The notes: generated by a model not told the origin, from the letters alone. Positions 8,209 through 17,517 are shown, counted from the first letter of the stretch. The stretch is DNA of 64,000 nt from Rhizobiales bacterium YIM 77505 (GCA_000745135.1 JQNH01000001.1:2542001-2606000); one strand, 5' to 3'. Translations and numbers: made by a program.

Positions 8209-9785
8209 GGCACAGGCTCCGTCGGCAGCCTCCCCTCTCCCGGACGGGAGAGGGGGCGCGCGATCAATGGTAGTGGCAGCGCGGCGGCTTCGGCGAGACG
8301 ACCGCCTCTTACGAGCTCCGCCGCGGCGGCGATGTCGGGCGCGAGCAAACGGTCATCCTCCAGATGAGGCACGCGGTTGCGAAGCAGGGCGCGCACCCGC
8401 TCCAGCGCCTCGCTCGATGTGAGAGGCGCGTGGAAGTCGCAGCCCTGAGCCGCTGCGAGGAGCTCGATGGCGATGACGTTCGCCGTGTTCTCGGCCATCG
8501 GGAGGAGGCGGCGAGCGCCGTGCGCCGCCATGGAGACATGGTCCTCCTGGTTGGCGGAGGTCGGGATCGAGTCGACGCTTGCAGGATACGCGCGCTGCTT
8601 GTTCTCCGAGACGAGCGCCGCCGCCGTCACCTGCGGGATCATGAAGCCGGAGTTGAGCCCCGGCCGCGGGGTGAGGAAAGCCGGAAGGCCGGAAAGCGTC
8701 GGATCGACCAGCATGGCGATGCGCCGCTCGGACAAGGAGCCGATCTCGCACAACGCCATGGCGATCATGTCGGCGGCGAACGCGACGGGCTCGGCATGGA
8801 AATTGCCGCCTGAAACGACGTCCCCCTCATTTGCGAAAACCAGTGGATTGTCGGAAACGCCGTTCGCTTCCGTTTCAAGGGTCGCCGCGGCTTGGCGCAG
8901 GAGGTCGAGGCAGGCGCCCATCACCTGGGGCTGGCAGCGCAGGCAGTAGGGATCCTGTACACGCTCGTCGTTGACAAGGTGCGAGGCGCGGATGGCGGAG
9001 CCGGCCATGAGCGCGCGCAAGGCCTCTGCCACTTCGCTCTGGCCCTGGTGGCGGCGCAAGCGATGGATGCGCGGGTCGAACGGCCCGTCGGACCCCTTGG
9101 CGGCGTCCGTCGCGAGAGCGCCGGTGACGAGCGCCGCCTGGAAGACGCGCTCGGTCTCGAACAGACCCGCGAGCGCCAGCGCCGTGGAGGCCTGCGTGCC
9201 GTTGAGGAGGGCGAGCCCTTCCTTCGGCGCAAGCTCGAGGGGCTTGAGGCCCGCGCTCGCCAGCGCCTCGGCCGCGGGCACGCGCGCGCCCTCGACCATG
9301 ATCTCGCCATGGCCGATGAGAGCGGCGCTCAGATGCGCGAGCGGCGCAAGGTCGCCGCTCGCCCCGACCGAGCCCTGCGCCGGGACAATCGGGACGAGCC
9401 CCCGCTCCAGACACTGCTGCAGGCGCGCGAGCGTCGAGAAGCGCACGCCTGACGCCCCCTGCCCCAGACTGGCGATCTTAAGCGCCATCATGAGCCGCAC
9501 GATCGGAACCGGCAGCGGCTCGCCGACGCCGGAGGCGTGCGAGAGCACAAGATTGGTCTGGAGCTGCGCGAGATCCCGCGCGTCGATCCTCACCGAGGCG
9601 AGCCGGCCGAAGCCGGTGTTGATGCCATAGACCGGCTCGTTGCGAGCAAGGATGGCATCGATCGTCGCCGCCCCCGCCTCCACCGCCGGCCGGCAGGCGG
9701 GATCGAGCGCGGCCGGCGCGCCAAAATAAATCGCGCGCCAATCGGCAAGCCCCATAGCGCCGGGGCGGATGACCACGGGCGTCAT
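8205..9785 (-). CDS. hutH: Histidine ammonia-lyase
   Basis: A 526-residue enzyme for the first step of histidine catabolism, histidine to trans-urocanate plus ammonia. The MIO cofactor triad Ala-Ser-Gly is at residues 142-144 ([16 protein letters not shown]), and the catalytic Tyr53 lies in [10 protein letters not shown]. The ATG at 9785 was chosen over an upstream in-frame extension because the protein then starts just before the family core. The last 17 or so residues ([17 protein letters not shown]) are encoded by a copy of the palindromic repeat seen elsewhere in the window, so the natural C-terminus was probably replaced. The stop overlaps the hutU start. Confidence 0.98.
   Translation of the reverse strand: MTPVVIRPGAMGLADWRAIYFGAPAALDPACRPAVEAGAATIDAILARNEPVYGINTGFGRLASVRIDARDLAQLQTNLVLSHASGVGEPLPVPIVRLMMALKIASLGQGASGVRFSTLARLQQCLERGLVPIVPAQGSVGASGDLAPLAHLSAALIGHGEIMVEGARVPAAEALASAGLKPLELAPKEGLALLNGTQASTALALAGLFETERVFQAALVTGALATDAAKGSDGPFDPRIHRLRRHQGQSEVAEALRALMAGSAIRASHLVNDERVQDPYCLRCQPQVMGACLDLLRQAAATLETEANGVSDNPLVFANEGDVVSGGNFHAEPVAFAADMIAMALCEIGSLSERRIAMLVDPTLSGLPAFLTPRPGLNSGFMIPQVTAAALVSENKQRAYPASVDSIPTSANQEDHVSMAAHGARRLLPMAENTANVIAIELLAAAQGCDFHAPLTSSEALERVRALLRNRVPHLEDDRLLAPDIAAAAELVRGGRLAEAAALPLPLIARPLSRPGEGRLPTEPVP
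8232..8255. repeat. Palindromic repeat inside the 3' end of hutH
   Basis: The arms CCCCTCTCCC (8232-8241) and GGGAGAGGGG (8246-8255) enclose a GGAC loop. The sequence is identical to the palindrome at 1041-1064 except for one loop base. It is translated as part of the HutH C-terminus and lies 23 bases before the hutU start region, so the hairpin could also affect hutH-hutU mRNA. Confidence 0.8.
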
Positions 9786-9834
9786 GGGCGCTCTCTTCCC
9801 CTCTTCCATGAGAGAGAGGGCCTTGCGCGTCCTG

Positions 9835-11049
9835 TCATTTCCCCCTCCACACGCGGGCGTGCAGCGGCGCCGGACCGATCCAGGCGATGACTTGAGCCAG
9901 ATGCTCCACGTCCCAGATGGCAAGGTCGCACCACTTGCCGGGCTCCAGAGTGCCGACCGATCCGAGGCGGCCGAGCGCCTGCGCCGCATGCCGCGTCATC
10001 CCGAGGAACGCCTCCGGCACGGTGAGGCCGAAGAAGGTGCAGGCCATGTGGGCGCACAGGCGCAGCGAGGCGATGGGCGAGGTGCCCGGGTTGAGGTCGG
10101 TCGCCACGGCCATCGGCACGCCATGCCGGCGGAAGGCCTCAACCGGCGGGCGCTGTTGCTCCTTGAGGACGTAGTAGGCGCCGGGCAGGAGCACCGCGAC
10201 GGTTCCCGCGCTCCCCAGGGCGGCGGCGCCCTCCTCGTTCGTGTATTCGAGATGGTCGGCCGAGAGCGCCGCAAAGCGGGCGGCAAGCGCGGCGCCGCCA
10301 TTGTCCTTGAGCTGGTCGGCATGGAGCTTCACCCTGAGGTCGTGCCGGCGCGCCGACTCGAACACGGCGGCGGTCTCCTCGGCCGTGAAGGCGATGGTCT
10401 CGTGGAAGGCATCCACCGCTTCCGCCAATCTCTGCGCTGCGACCCGCGGAATGACCTCCTCGCAAACCTCGCGGAGATAGGCGGCGCGGTTCCCGCCCGG
10501 CGGGACGGCATGCGCGCCAAGATAGGTGCGCGCCACCTCGACCGGGCGTATCTGGGCAAGCCTTCCCGCCGCGCGCAGCTGCCGCAGCTCGGCTTCGGTC
10601 TCAAGCCCATAGCCCGACTTGATCTCGACGGTCGTGACGCCCTCGGCAAGCAGGGCGCCGAGGCGTGGCAGGGCCGCCGCCACGAGTTCGTCCTCCGTGG
10701 CGGCGCGCGTCGCGCGCACGGTCGCGGCGATGCCGCCGCCGCTATGGGCGATGTCGGCATAGGACTCGCCGGCGAGCCGCCTCTCGAACTCATCCGACCG
10801 GTCGCCGGCGAAGACAAGATGGGTGTGGCAGTCGATCAGCCCCGGCGTGATCCAGCGCCCCGCGCAGTCGATGGTCTCCACCCCCGCAAGCTCGCCGGGG
10901 AGATCCCGGTCCGGCCCGACCCACACGATGCGGCCGCCGCGCGCGGCAATCGCCCCTGGCTCGATCACGCCAAGCGGCGAGGCGCCAGGGACCATCGTTG
11001 CAAGCCGTGCGTTGCGCCAGAGCCGGTCCGCTTTGAGATCCGCCTGCAC
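9835..11049 (-). CDS. hutI: Imidazolonepropionase
   Basis: A 404-residue amidohydrolase that opens imidazolone propionate to N-formimidoyl-glutamate. Metal ligands and family signatures include [46 protein letters not shown] followed by SADHLEY, and [11 protein letters not shown] propose a GTG start at 11049, preceded by AGGAGGGAG. It restores the N-terminal block [12 protein letters not shown] found in the family; the first ATG would cut it off. It is the first gene of the minus-strand hut operon, 49 bp before hutH, and divergent from hutF. Confidence 0.95.
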   Translation of the reverse strand: MQADLKADRLWRNARLATMVPGASPLGVIEPGAIAARGGRIVWVGPDRDLPGELAGVETIDCAGRWITPGLIDCHTHLVFAGDRSDEFERRLAGESYADIAHSGGGIAATVRATRAATEDELVAAALPRLGALLAEGVTTVEIKSGYGLETEAELRQLRAAGRLAQIRPVEVARTYLGAHAVPPGGNRAAYLREVCEEVIPRVAAQRLAEAVDAFHETIAFTAEETAAVFESARRHDLRVKLHADQLKDNGGAALAARFAALSADHLEYTNEEGAAALGSAGTVAVLLPGAYYVLKEQQRPPVEAFRRHGVPMAVATDLNPGTSPIASLRLCAHMACTFFGLTVPEAFLGMTRHAAQALGRLGSVGTLEPGKWCDLAIWDVEHLAQVIAWIGPAPLHARVWRGK

Positions 11050-11077
11050 GGGCTTGCGCTCCCTCCTGTCGCCGTTA

Positions 11078-11089
11078 TTGTCTATACAA
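11078..11089. promoter_or_regulatory. Likely HutC operator in the hutI-hutF divergent promoter
   Basis: TTGTCTATACAA is a near-perfect inverted repeat with TTGT and ACAA arms and a TA centre. It resembles the TGTATATACA-type sites bound by HutC repressors. It sits in the 61-bp gap between the divergent hutI and hutF starts, where one repressor could control both operons. hutC is the last gene of the plus-strand arm, which fits autoregulation. Confidence 0.8.
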
Positions 11090-11110
11090 AAGCCGAGGCC
11101 CTGTGAAGCC

Positions 11111-12469
11111 GTGACCCAGCTCCATTTCGCGACCGCGCTCCTGCCTGAGGGCTGGCGCGACGACGTCCGCGTTGCCATCGAGAACGGCGTCATCACCGCC
11201 GTGGAGACGGACGCATCCCCGGGCGCGGCCAAGCGGTTCGAGGGCGCCGCGGTTCCCGGGCTGCCCAACGTCCACAGCCATTCCTTCCAGCGCGGCATGG
11301 CGGGCCTGGCCGAGCGGCGCGGACGGGCCTGCGACAGCTTCTGGACCTGGCGGGAGGTCATGTACCGCTTCCTCGACCGCCTCTCCCCCGACGACATCGA
11401 GGCCATTGCCGCTTGGGCGTTCGTCGAGATGCTGGAGGCGGGCTTCACGGCCGTGGGCGAGTTCCACTACCTCCACCATGCCCCCGACGGCCGGCCCTAT
11501 GCGAACATGGCCGAGACCGCGGAGAGGATCGTCGCCGCCGCGGGCGCCGCGGGCATCGGGCTCACCCTGCTTCCGGTGTTCTACGCGCAAGGCAATTTCG
11601 GCGGCGCGCCGCCCGTGCCCGGCCAGCGCCGATTCTTGAGCGACCGCGACGGCTTCACGCGGCTGATGGAGGGATCGAGGCGGGCCATCGCCGCCGTGCC
11701 TGACGCCGTGCTTGGCGTTGCGCCCCACTCCCTGCGGGCGACGACACTCGATGATCTGCGCTGGATCGCGGCGCAGTGGCCGCACGGCCCGGCGCACATC
11801 CATGTCTCTGAGCAGGTGAAGGAGGTGGAGGATTGTCTTGCCGTTCACGGGAGGCGGCCGATCGAGCTTCTCTATGACACGGTTTGCGTCGATCGGCGCT
11901 GGTGCCTGATCCACGCAACCCATGCCGAGCCGCACGAGGTGGACATGATCGCAGAGAGCGGCGCCGTCGCCGGCCTTTGCCCGGTGACGGAGGCCAATCT
12001 CGGCGACGGCGTGTTCGATACGACGCGCTTCCTCGCGCAAGGGGGGCGCTTCGGCGTCGGCTCCGACTCGCTCATCCGCGTTTCCGCCGCGGAAGAGCTG
12101 CGCGCGCTCGAATACGCCCAGCGCCTGCGCCACCGCAGCCGCAATGCGCTTGGCGTCGAGGGCTGCTCGACCGGCCGGCGGCTGTTCGAGGCGGCCTGCG
12201 CCGGGGGAGCACAGGCGCTCGCCCGGCCCGTCGGCGCCATCGCCCCGGGCCGCCGGGCCGACATCGTCGTGCTCAATGGCGGCCATCCTTCGCTCGCCGC
12301 GGCGGAGGGCGATGTCATCCTCGACGCCTGGATCTTCTCGGCCGACAACGCCGCCGTGTCCCATGTCTTCTGCGGCGGCGAACATGTGGTGAGCGACGGG
12401 CGCCACCGCGCGCGCGACCACGCCTTGACCCGCTACCGGGAGACGGTCCGCCGCCTCGAGGCGATCTGA
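11111..12469 (+). CDS. hutF: Formimidoylglutamate deiminase
   Basis: A 452-residue amidohydrolase that removes ammonia from N-formimidoyl-glutamate to give N-formyl-glutamate, the step that defines the five-step Hut pathway. Metal and active-site motifs are [32 protein letters not shown] and [14 protein letters not shown] start at 11111 (GTGACCCAGCTCC) gives the expected N-terminus; the longer open frame upstream is antisense to hutI. The hutC start overlaps its stop in TGATG. The pathway's final enzyme HutG (formylglutamate amidohydrolase) is not seen in this window. Confidence 0.96.
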   Translation: MTQLHFATALLPEGWRDDVRVAIENGVITAVETDASPGAAKRFEGAAVPGLPNVHSHSFQRGMAGLAERRGRACDSFWTWREVMYRFLDRLSPDDIEAIAAWAFVEMLEAGFTAVGEFHYLHHAPDGRPYANMAETAERIVAAAGAAGIGLTLLPVFYAQGNFGGAPPVPGQRRFLSDRDGFTRLMEGSRRAIAAVPDAVLGVAPHSLRATTLDDLRWIAAQWPHGPAHIHVSEQVKEVEDCLAVHGRRPIELLYDTVCVDRRWCLIHATHAEPHEVDMIAESGAVAGLCPVTEANLGDGVFDTTRFLAQGGRFGVGSDSLIRVSAAEELRALEYAQRLRHRSRNALGVEGCSTGRRLFEAACAGGAQALARPVGAIAPGRRADIVVLNGGHPSLAAAEGDVILDAWIFSADNAAVSHVFCGGEHVVSDGRHRARDHALTRYRETVRRLEAI

Positions 12470-13209
12470 TGAGCCCCGACTCCGACATCGCTCTCGACGG
12501 CGAGGGGCCCCTGCATCAGCAGATCCGTCGCGCCATCGCGCGGCCGATCCTTGCCGGGCGCTGGCCGCCGGGGCGTCGCATCCCATCGGAGCACGAGCTG
12601 ATGCAGCGCTTCGGCGTGTCGCGCATGACCGTGAACCGGGCGCTCGCGAGCCTCGCCAACGAAGGCCTCATCGCGCGCAAGCGCAAAGCCGGCACGGTGG
12701 TCGCCATCCCTTCGGCCGAGCGGGCGGTGTTCGAGATCTGGGACATCTCCGCCGAGATCGCGCGCAGCGGCGCAACGCACAGCATGACGCTGATCCGGCG
12801 CGAGGTCGGTCCGGCCGCGCCGGCCGAGGCCGACGTGCTGCGCGTCCCCGCTGACACGCCGATCCTGCGGCTTGTCCTCTGCCACGCATCGGACGGCGAG
12901 CCGATCCAGTTCGAGGATCGGCTGGTCAACATCGCCGCCGCGCCAGGCATCCTCTCGGCCCGTCTCGAGGACATCGCCCCCGGTCGTTGGCTTCTCGACC
13001 ACGTGCCCTGGACCGAGGCCGAGCACGCCATCCGCGCCGCCGAAGCAAACGCGGAGATCGCCGCTCACCTCAAGATCCGTCGTGGCAGCGCCTGCCTCGT
13101 CGTTGAACGCCACACTTGGCGCGGCGACACCCCCATCACCTTTGCGCGCCTGACGAGCCCGGCCGGTGCGCAGGTGCTCGTCGGCCGCTTCCGCCCGAGC
13201 GCGGGTTAG
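12469..13209 (+). CDS. hutC: Histidine utilisation repressor, GntR/HutC family
   Basis: A 246-residue regulator with an N-terminal GntR winged helix (about residues 12-80: PLHQQIRRAI, IPSEHELMQRFGVSRMTVNRAL, GLIARKRKAGTVV) and a C-terminal UTRA effector domain (about 95-240) that in this family binds urocanate. The start ATG overlaps the hutF stop by one base. The palindrome at 11078-11089 is its probable target, giving urocanate-induced derepression of both hut arms. Confidence 0.95.
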   Translation: MSPDSDIALDGEGPLHQQIRRAIARPILAGRWPPGRRIPSEHELMQRFGVSRMTVNRALASLANEGLIARKRKAGTVVAIPSAERAVFEIWDISAEIARSGATHSMTLIRREVGPAAPAEADVLRVPADTPILRLVLCHASDGEPIQFEDRLVNIAAAPGILSARLEDIAPGRWLLDHVPWTEAEHAIRAAEANAEIAAHLKIRRGSACLVVERHTWRGDTPITFARLTSPAGAQVLVGRFRPSAG

Positions 13210-13353
13210 CGAGGGCCCCTCCGCCCGTGCCGCATGCGTGGACAGCGAGACCGCTCGTCGTGAAGCGAAGCCTGTCGAGCAGCGTCCGGTCGTGCTGCTT
13301 GGATTGCGCTGGGCCTACCGCCATGATGCGGCGCCAATTCCGAGGATCCCGCC

Positions 13354-13848
13354 GTGCTGTTTCTCTCCCGCGCGATGTTCGCGTTCGCTGCCTCCGTGCT
13401 GATGCTCCTGTCCCTCGGCATGGTCCTGCACGGACTCTACCAGCCGATCGCCGCGATCTTCGGCTCGGAGGACTACGGCAGCACGGCGCTCTTGAGCGCC
13501 GTCGGTTACGTGATCATCGCCATCGCCGTATTCGACGTGGCCAAGTTCCTCATCGAAGAGGAGGTGATGCACGGCCGCGAGAAACGCAGCGCCTCCGAGG
13601 TGCGGCGGAGCCTGACCAAATTCATCTCGACCGTCGCCATTGCAGTGTTCCTGGAAGCGCTGGTCACGGTGTTCCGGGTGAGCACCGAGCGGGTGGCGGA
13701 GATGCTCTATCCCACGCTCCTGCTCGTCGCGGGCACCGGCCTCGTCCTCGGGCTCGGCTTCTACCAGCGCCTCAGCGCGGCCGTGGAGCGGCAGGTCGAA
13801 GCCCATGACATGGCGGAGAAGCACGCCGAGCGACAGGTCCCGCGCTGA
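13354..13848 (+). CDS. Small four-helix membrane protein, function unknown
   Basis: A 164-residue protein with hydrophobic segments at about residues 5-30, 43-66, 88-105 and 116-138, and a charged C-terminal tail (about 140-164). The GTG at 13354 has GAGGA upstream; an alternative is the ATG at 13375. I do not recognise the family. The neighbours (hutC upstream, an SDR downstream) are separated by 144 and 93 bp, so it may be a single-gene unit. Confidence 0.65.
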   Translation: MLFLSRAMFAFAASVLMLLSLGMVLHGLYQPIAAIFGSEDYGSTALLSAVGYVIIAIAVFDVAKFLIEEEVMHGREKRSASEVRRSLTKFISTVAIAVFLEALVTVFRVSTERVAEMLYPTLLLVAGTGLVLGLGFYQRLSAAVERQVEAHDMAEKHAERQVPR

Positions 13849-13866
13849 TCGGCAGCGGACTTTTCC

Positions 13867-13904
13867 CGGTCGGAAGGCCTCATTATAAGCCGACCCTCCG
13901 ACCG
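13867..13904. other. Inverted repeat upstream of the SDR gene
   Basis: The arms CGGTCGGA (13867-13874) and TCCGACCG (13897-13904) are perfect and enclose an A/T-richer centre (CATTATAAGC). It could terminate the upstream gene or act as an operator for the SDR promoter, since TATAAG in the loop looks like a -10 element. Confidence 0.4.
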
Positions 13905-13941
13905 CCGCTCGGCGGCCCCCTTCGCCAACGGGAGTTTCATC

Positions 13942-14724
13942 ATGGATCTCGGCCTCGCCGGCAAGCGCGCCATCGTTCTGTCATCAAGCCGCGGCCTCGG
14001 GCGCGGCGTCGCGGAAGCCCTCGCCGCCGAGGGCGCCCATGTCCTGATGACCGCGCGCAGCGGCGATCAGCTGAAGACTGCGGCGGAGGCGATCAACGCC
14101 AAGGGGCCCGGCCGCGCCGTCACCTTTGTCGGCGACCTCAAGGACAATGTGGAAGCCATCCATGAGGCGGCGATGAAGGAACTCGGCGGCGTCGACATTC
14201 TCGTCGCCAATACGGGCGGGCCGCCGGCGCGCACGCCGCTCACGGTGCAGCCCGAGGAATGGACGCCGCAATTCGAGGCCATGGTGGTGCCGATCTTCAA
14301 GCTCGCCGGCCTGGTGCTGCCCGGTATGCGCGAGCGGCAATGGGGCCGGATCCTGGTGATCGCCTCCACGGGGGTCGTGCAGCCCATCCCCAACATCGTC
14401 ATCTCCAACGCCCTGCGCTCGGCGATCGCCGGCTGGGCGAAGACACTCGCCGGGGAAATCGCCAGGGACGGGATCACCGTGAACCTCGTCCTTCCCGGCC
14501 GCATCAAGACGGACCGCACCACCGAGATCGACACTGCCGCTGCCAAGGCCCAGGGCAAGACCGTCGAAGAGGTCGAGGCGGCCTCGCTCGCCACCATCCC
14601 CGCCGGCCGCTACGGCCGCGTTCAGGAATTTGCGGATGTGGTGTGCTTCCTCGCCTCCGAGCGCGCGAGCTACGTCACGGGCAGCATGATCCGGGTCGAC
14701 GGAGGGGCCGTACGGAGCGTGTGA
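13942..14724 (+). CDS. SDR-family oxidoreductase with altered catalytic motif
   Basis: A 260-residue Rossmann-fold protein of the short-chain dehydrogenase/reductase family. Seen are the nucleotide-binding loop SSSRGLGRG (in place of TGxxxGIG), the VANTGG region (NNAG equivalent), the catalytic-serine region IASTGV, and C-terminal YVTGSMIRVDGG. The usual YxxxK pair is absent: the aligned region is ISNALRSAIAGWAK, so Ser and Arg stand where Tyr and Lys are expected. A subgroup of SDRs annotated as 3-oxoacyl-ACP-reductase-like shows this change. The substrate is unknown. The start ATG follows AACGGGAGTTTCATC. Confidence 0.88.
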   Translation: MDLGLAGKRAIVLSSSRGLGRGVAEALAAEGAHVLMTARSGDQLKTAAEAINAKGPGRAVTFVGDLKDNVEAIHEAAMKELGGVDILVANTGGPPARTPLTVQPEEWTPQFEAMVVPIFKLAGLVLPGMRERQWGRILVIASTGVVQPIPNIVISNALRSAIAGWAKTLAGEIARDGITVNLVLPGRIKTDRTTEIDTAAAKAQGKTVEEVEAASLATIPAGRYGRVQEFADVVCFLASERASYVTGSMIRVDGGAVRSV

Positions 14725-14732
14725 GCGGTCCG

Positions 14733-15086
14733 CTATTTCGGTTGCACGGGATCGGTCGGAGAGGTCCCCGGCGGCGGAATGACGGGGGTCGTGCCTGGAT
14801 TTGGCACCGGCGGCCTCACCGTCATGTCGGGGGTCGCGGTGGTGGGCGGGCGGATGACGCCTTCGCTCTCCTTCAGCCTGTCGCTCAGCGATCCGCCCTG
14901 GTCGGTCGAACCGGTCACGTCCGGATCCTGGGGCCTGATCTTCTCGGGGACGGTGGTCCTGGGGTCCGGCATGTTCGGATCCCGCGGCGCCGTCTGGGCG
15001 AAGGTCGTCAAGGGGACCGCGCCAAGCGCGCTCACGGCAACAGCAAGAACGGCCACGCCGCGCCAAGGGAGCCTTTGCCGAAGCAT
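14733..15086 (-). CDS. Small secreted proline-rich protein
   Basis: A 117-residue protein with a signal peptide (residues 1-31, ending TFA before Gln-Thr) and a low-complexity mature part rich in Pro, Thr and Asp (DPNMPDPRTTVPEKIRPQD; later PPVPNPGTTPVIPPPG). It has no cysteines and no recognisable domain. It converges with the SDR gene, leaving 8 bp between the stop codons. Such proteins are common and poorly conserved in Hyphomicrobiales; the function is unknown. Confidence 0.65.
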   Translation of the reverse strand: MLRQRLPWRGVAVLAVAVSALGAVPLTTFAQTAPRDPNMPDPRTTVPEKIRPQDPDVTGSTDQGGSLSDRLKESEGVIRPPTTATPDMTVRPPVPNPGTTPVIPPPGTSPTDPVQPK

Positions 15087-15248
15087 GGGAAGCCTCCTTT
15101 TGGAGGAAACCAGCGATGCCCGACGAGGTTCCGGCTCCTCCCATCCTCATCGGCGTTAACCCGTTCTTAGTCGATCGCGCCTTTCGCCCCTGCCATGCCG
15201 ATGTTCCCCTTGGTAAGCTCCCGGTGCGGGGGTGGGAAGGAGATCGGC

Positions 15249-15440
15249 ATGAGTGGAATTGAGCCCCCGACCCCGCCAAGCGGCAGCGCCGCGCTCCAGA
15301 TCAGGAGGCGGATCGAGGATCAGCGCCGCCGGCGGGATGAGCGCGCCCGCGTGCAAGACGTGGGCGTCCAAGACGTGGAGGTCGAGGAGAAGGAAGCTTC
15401 GCCAACAAGACGCGCGCGCCTCGTCGACATGCGCGCCTGA
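15249..15440 (+). CDS. Possible small Arg/Glu-rich protein
   Basis: A 63-codon open frame with a strong GGGAAGGAG six bases before its ATG. The product is highly charged, with RRRIEDQRRRRDERARVQD in the middle, and could form a short coiled coil or bind nucleic acid. No family was recognised. The ribosome site is the main support. It lies in the gap between a minus-strand secreted protein gene and a minus-strand aminotransferase gene. Confidence 0.4.
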   Translation: MSGIEPPTPPSGSAALQIRRRIEDQRRRRDERARVQDVGVQDVEVEEKEASPTRRARLVDMRA

Positions 15441-15481
15441 TGTCGCACGCCGCCTCCCCCATCCCCTTATGAAGCCGGGCG

Positions 15482-16342
15482 TCAAGCCGCCTCGGCCGTC
15501 GCGCCGGCCATGGCAAGATACAGCTCGCGCAAGCGCCGCGTGAGCGGGCCGGGCTTGCCGGCGCCCACCGCCCTGCCGTCGATCTCGACGACCGGCATCA
15601 CGAAAGCCGAGGCGCTCGTGTAGAAGGCCTCGGCGGCCCCGTATGCCTCGTCCAAGGTGAACAGGCGCTCCTCGACCACAAGGCCGTTCTCGGCCGCAAG
15701 CCGCATCACCGCGCGTCGGGTGATGCCGGGCAGGATGGCATTGGAGAGGGGACGCGTCACGATCCGCCCGTCCCTGGTGATGATGAAGGCGGTCGAGGAG
15801 CTGCCCTCCGTGACATGGCCATCTTCCACCATCCAGGCTTCGGCGACGCCGGCTTCCGCCGCCGCCTGCTTGGCCAGCACCTGCGCGAGCAGGGCCACGG
15901 ACTTGATGTCCCGCCGCTTCCAGCGCAGGTCCGGCACCGAGATCACGGCCACCCCTGTCTCGGCGGCCGGCGCGCGGCTGATGACCTTCGCCTGGGTGAA
16001 CATGACCACGGTGGGGGTGGCGTCCTTCGGGAACGCGAAGTCCCGCTCCGCCGCGCCGCGCGTCACCTCCATGTAGACGACGCCCTCGACCAGTCCGTTG
16101 CGGCGCACCAGCTCCTCCTCGAGCCGTGTCCACTCCTCGCGGGTGTAGGGGTTGGGGATGCGGATCTCGGCGAGCGAGCGCTCCAGGCGGGCGAGGTGTG
16201 CGTCGTTGTCGACGAGTCGGGAGTTCAGGACCGCGCTGACCTCATAGATGCCGTCGGCGAAAAGGAAGCCGCGGTCCATGATCGGGATCGAGGCCTGCTC
16301 GAACGGAACAAACGCTCCATTGACGAAGACGATGCGGGACAT
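15482..16342 (-). CDS. D-amino-acid aminotransferase (class IV PLP enzyme)
   Basis: A 286-residue fold-type IV PLP enzyme, the usual length. The family start is FVNGAFVPFEQASIPIMDRGF. The region DLRWKRRDIKSVALLAQVLAK holds the PLP-binding Lys (in DIKS), and VTEGSSSTAF and LPGITRR bind phosphate and substrate. The DLRW-RDIKS context fits D-alanine transaminases better than branched-chain aminotransferases. It swaps amino groups between D-amino acids and 2-oxo acids in the cytoplasm. It is divergent from a DapA-like gene, 166 bp away. Confidence 0.87.
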   Translation of the reverse strand: MSRIVFVNGAFVPFEQASIPIMDRGFLFADGIYEVSAVLNSRLVDNDAHLARLERSLAEIRIPNPYTREEWTRLEEELVRRNGLVEGVVYMEVTRGAAERDFAFPKDATPTVVMFTQAKVISRAPAAETGVAVISVPDLRWKRRDIKSVALLAQVLAKQAAAEAGVAEAWMVEDGHVTEGSSSTAFIITRDGRIVTRPLSNAILPGITRRAVMRLAAENGLVVEERLFTLDEAYGAAEAFYTSASAFVMPVVEIDGRAVGAGKPGPLTRRLRELYLAMAGATAEAA

Positions 16343-16508
16343 GGGATACCTCCTCGCGCCCGGCGGGCGGCGCGACGCTCGAGCCGGCTCATGCGCCGCC
16401 TTCAGGCCACAGGATGAGGCGGGAAATCAAGGCCGCAGGGAGCAGCGGTTGCTTCCGGATGCCCAACGGGACTAGACCACGAGGCGTCGTTCTTGCCGAG
16501 GATATCCC

Positions 16509-17444
16509 ATGCTCGACGCATCCGCCCATGGCGTCTACGTCATCGCCCCCACGCCTTTTCACGAAGACGGACGGATCGATGAGCGCTCCATCGACCGCAT
16601 GACCGATTTCTTCCTGGAGTCCGGCTGCACGGGCATCACCGTCCTCGGCATGATGGGCGAGGCGCCGAAGCTCGACCAGGACGAGGCGGTCGGCGTTGCG
16701 ACCCGGGTGATCCGCCGCGCCGGCAACATTCCGGTCGTGGTCGGCGTCTCCGCGCCCGGCTTCGCGCCCATGCGCTCGCTCACCCGGGCCGTGATGGAGG
16801 CGGGGGCCGCAGGCGTCATGATCGCGCCGCCCTCCGCGCTTCGGACCGACGACCAGATCGTGACCTACTACCGCCAGGCGGCGGAGGCGATCGGGCCGGA
16901 GGTGCCGTTCGTGATCCAGGATTATCCGCTCTCGATCGGCGTGGTCATGACGCCCGGCGTGATCCGGCGCATCGTGTCGGAGAACCCGTCCTGCGTGATG
17001 CTCAAGCATGAGGATTGGCCGGGCCTCGACAAGATCTCGACCCTTCGCGGCTACGAGAAGGACGGCTCCATGCGGCACATCTCGATCCTGTGCGGCAATG
17101 GCGGCCTGTTCCTCGATTTCGAAATGGAGCGCGGCGCGGACGGCGCCATGACCGGCTACTGCTTTCCCGACATGCTGGTCGATGTGGTGCGCCTGTCCAA
17201 AGCCGGCAGGCGCGACGAGGCCCACGATCTCTTCGACGCGCATCTGCCGCTGATCCGTTACGAGCAGCAGCCGGGCATCGGCCTCGCCGTGCGCAAATAC
17301 GTGCTCAAGCGCCGCGGCATCCTCGCGTCCGACGCGCAACGCAAGCCCGGCGCCGTGCTGTCGGCGACTGCCCGGGCGGAGGTGGAGTACCTTCTCTCCC
17401 GCCTCGGCCGTGCGGACGCGCGGGCCACGAAGCTCGCAGCCTGA
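16509..17444 (+). CDS. Dihydrodipicolinate synthase/N-acetylneuraminate lyase family protein
   Basis: A 311-residue TIM-barrel class I aldolase. The pyruvate-carboxylate loop is GMMGEAPKL (GxxGE), the catalytic Tyr is in QDYPLS, and the Schiff-base Lys is in VMLKHED. It lacks clear lysine-feedback features and is longer than typical DapA, so it is probably a catabolic paralogue (for example acting on a keto-deoxy sugar acid or hydroxyproline-derived product) rather than the lysine-pathway enzyme. Being divergent from a D-amino-acid aminotransferase suggests, weakly, D-amino-acid or hydroxyproline metabolism. Confidence 0.82.
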   Translation: MLDASAHGVYVIAPTPFHEDGRIDERSIDRMTDFFLESGCTGITVLGMMGEAPKLDQDEAVGVATRVIRRAGNIPVVVGVSAPGFAPMRSLTRAVMEAGAAGVMIAPPSALRTDDQIVTYYRQAAEAIGPEVPFVIQDYPLSIGVVMTPGVIRRIVSENPSCVMLKHEDWPGLDKISTLRGYEKDGSMRHISILCGNGGLFLDFEMERGADGAMTGYCFPDMLVDVVRLSKAGRRDEAHDLFDAHLPLIRYEQQPGIGLAVRKYVLKRRGILASDAQRKPGAVLSATARAEVEYLLSRLGRADARATKLAA

Positions 17445-17501
17445 CGAGCGAGCGGGGCAGTTCGTTATAAGGGAAAAAGCTTAGCTTTACTGTCTTGGCG
17501 G

Positions 17502-17517
17502 ACTGATCAACTGATCA
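17502..17517. repeat. Tandem ACTGATCA repeat in an A/T-richer leader
   Basis: ACTGATCA occurs twice in direct succession in the 240-bp gap before a small secreted-protein gene. This gap is noticeably more A/T-rich than the surroundings and contains CTATACAA at about 17536-17543, which matches one half of the HutC-type site. The repeat may be a regulator binding site. Confidence 0.4.

Noticed and set aside
10823-11110. An in-frame upstream extension of hutF to 10823
   Set aside because: The extension is antisense to hutI and has no family similarity; the GTG at 11111 gives a normal HutF start.
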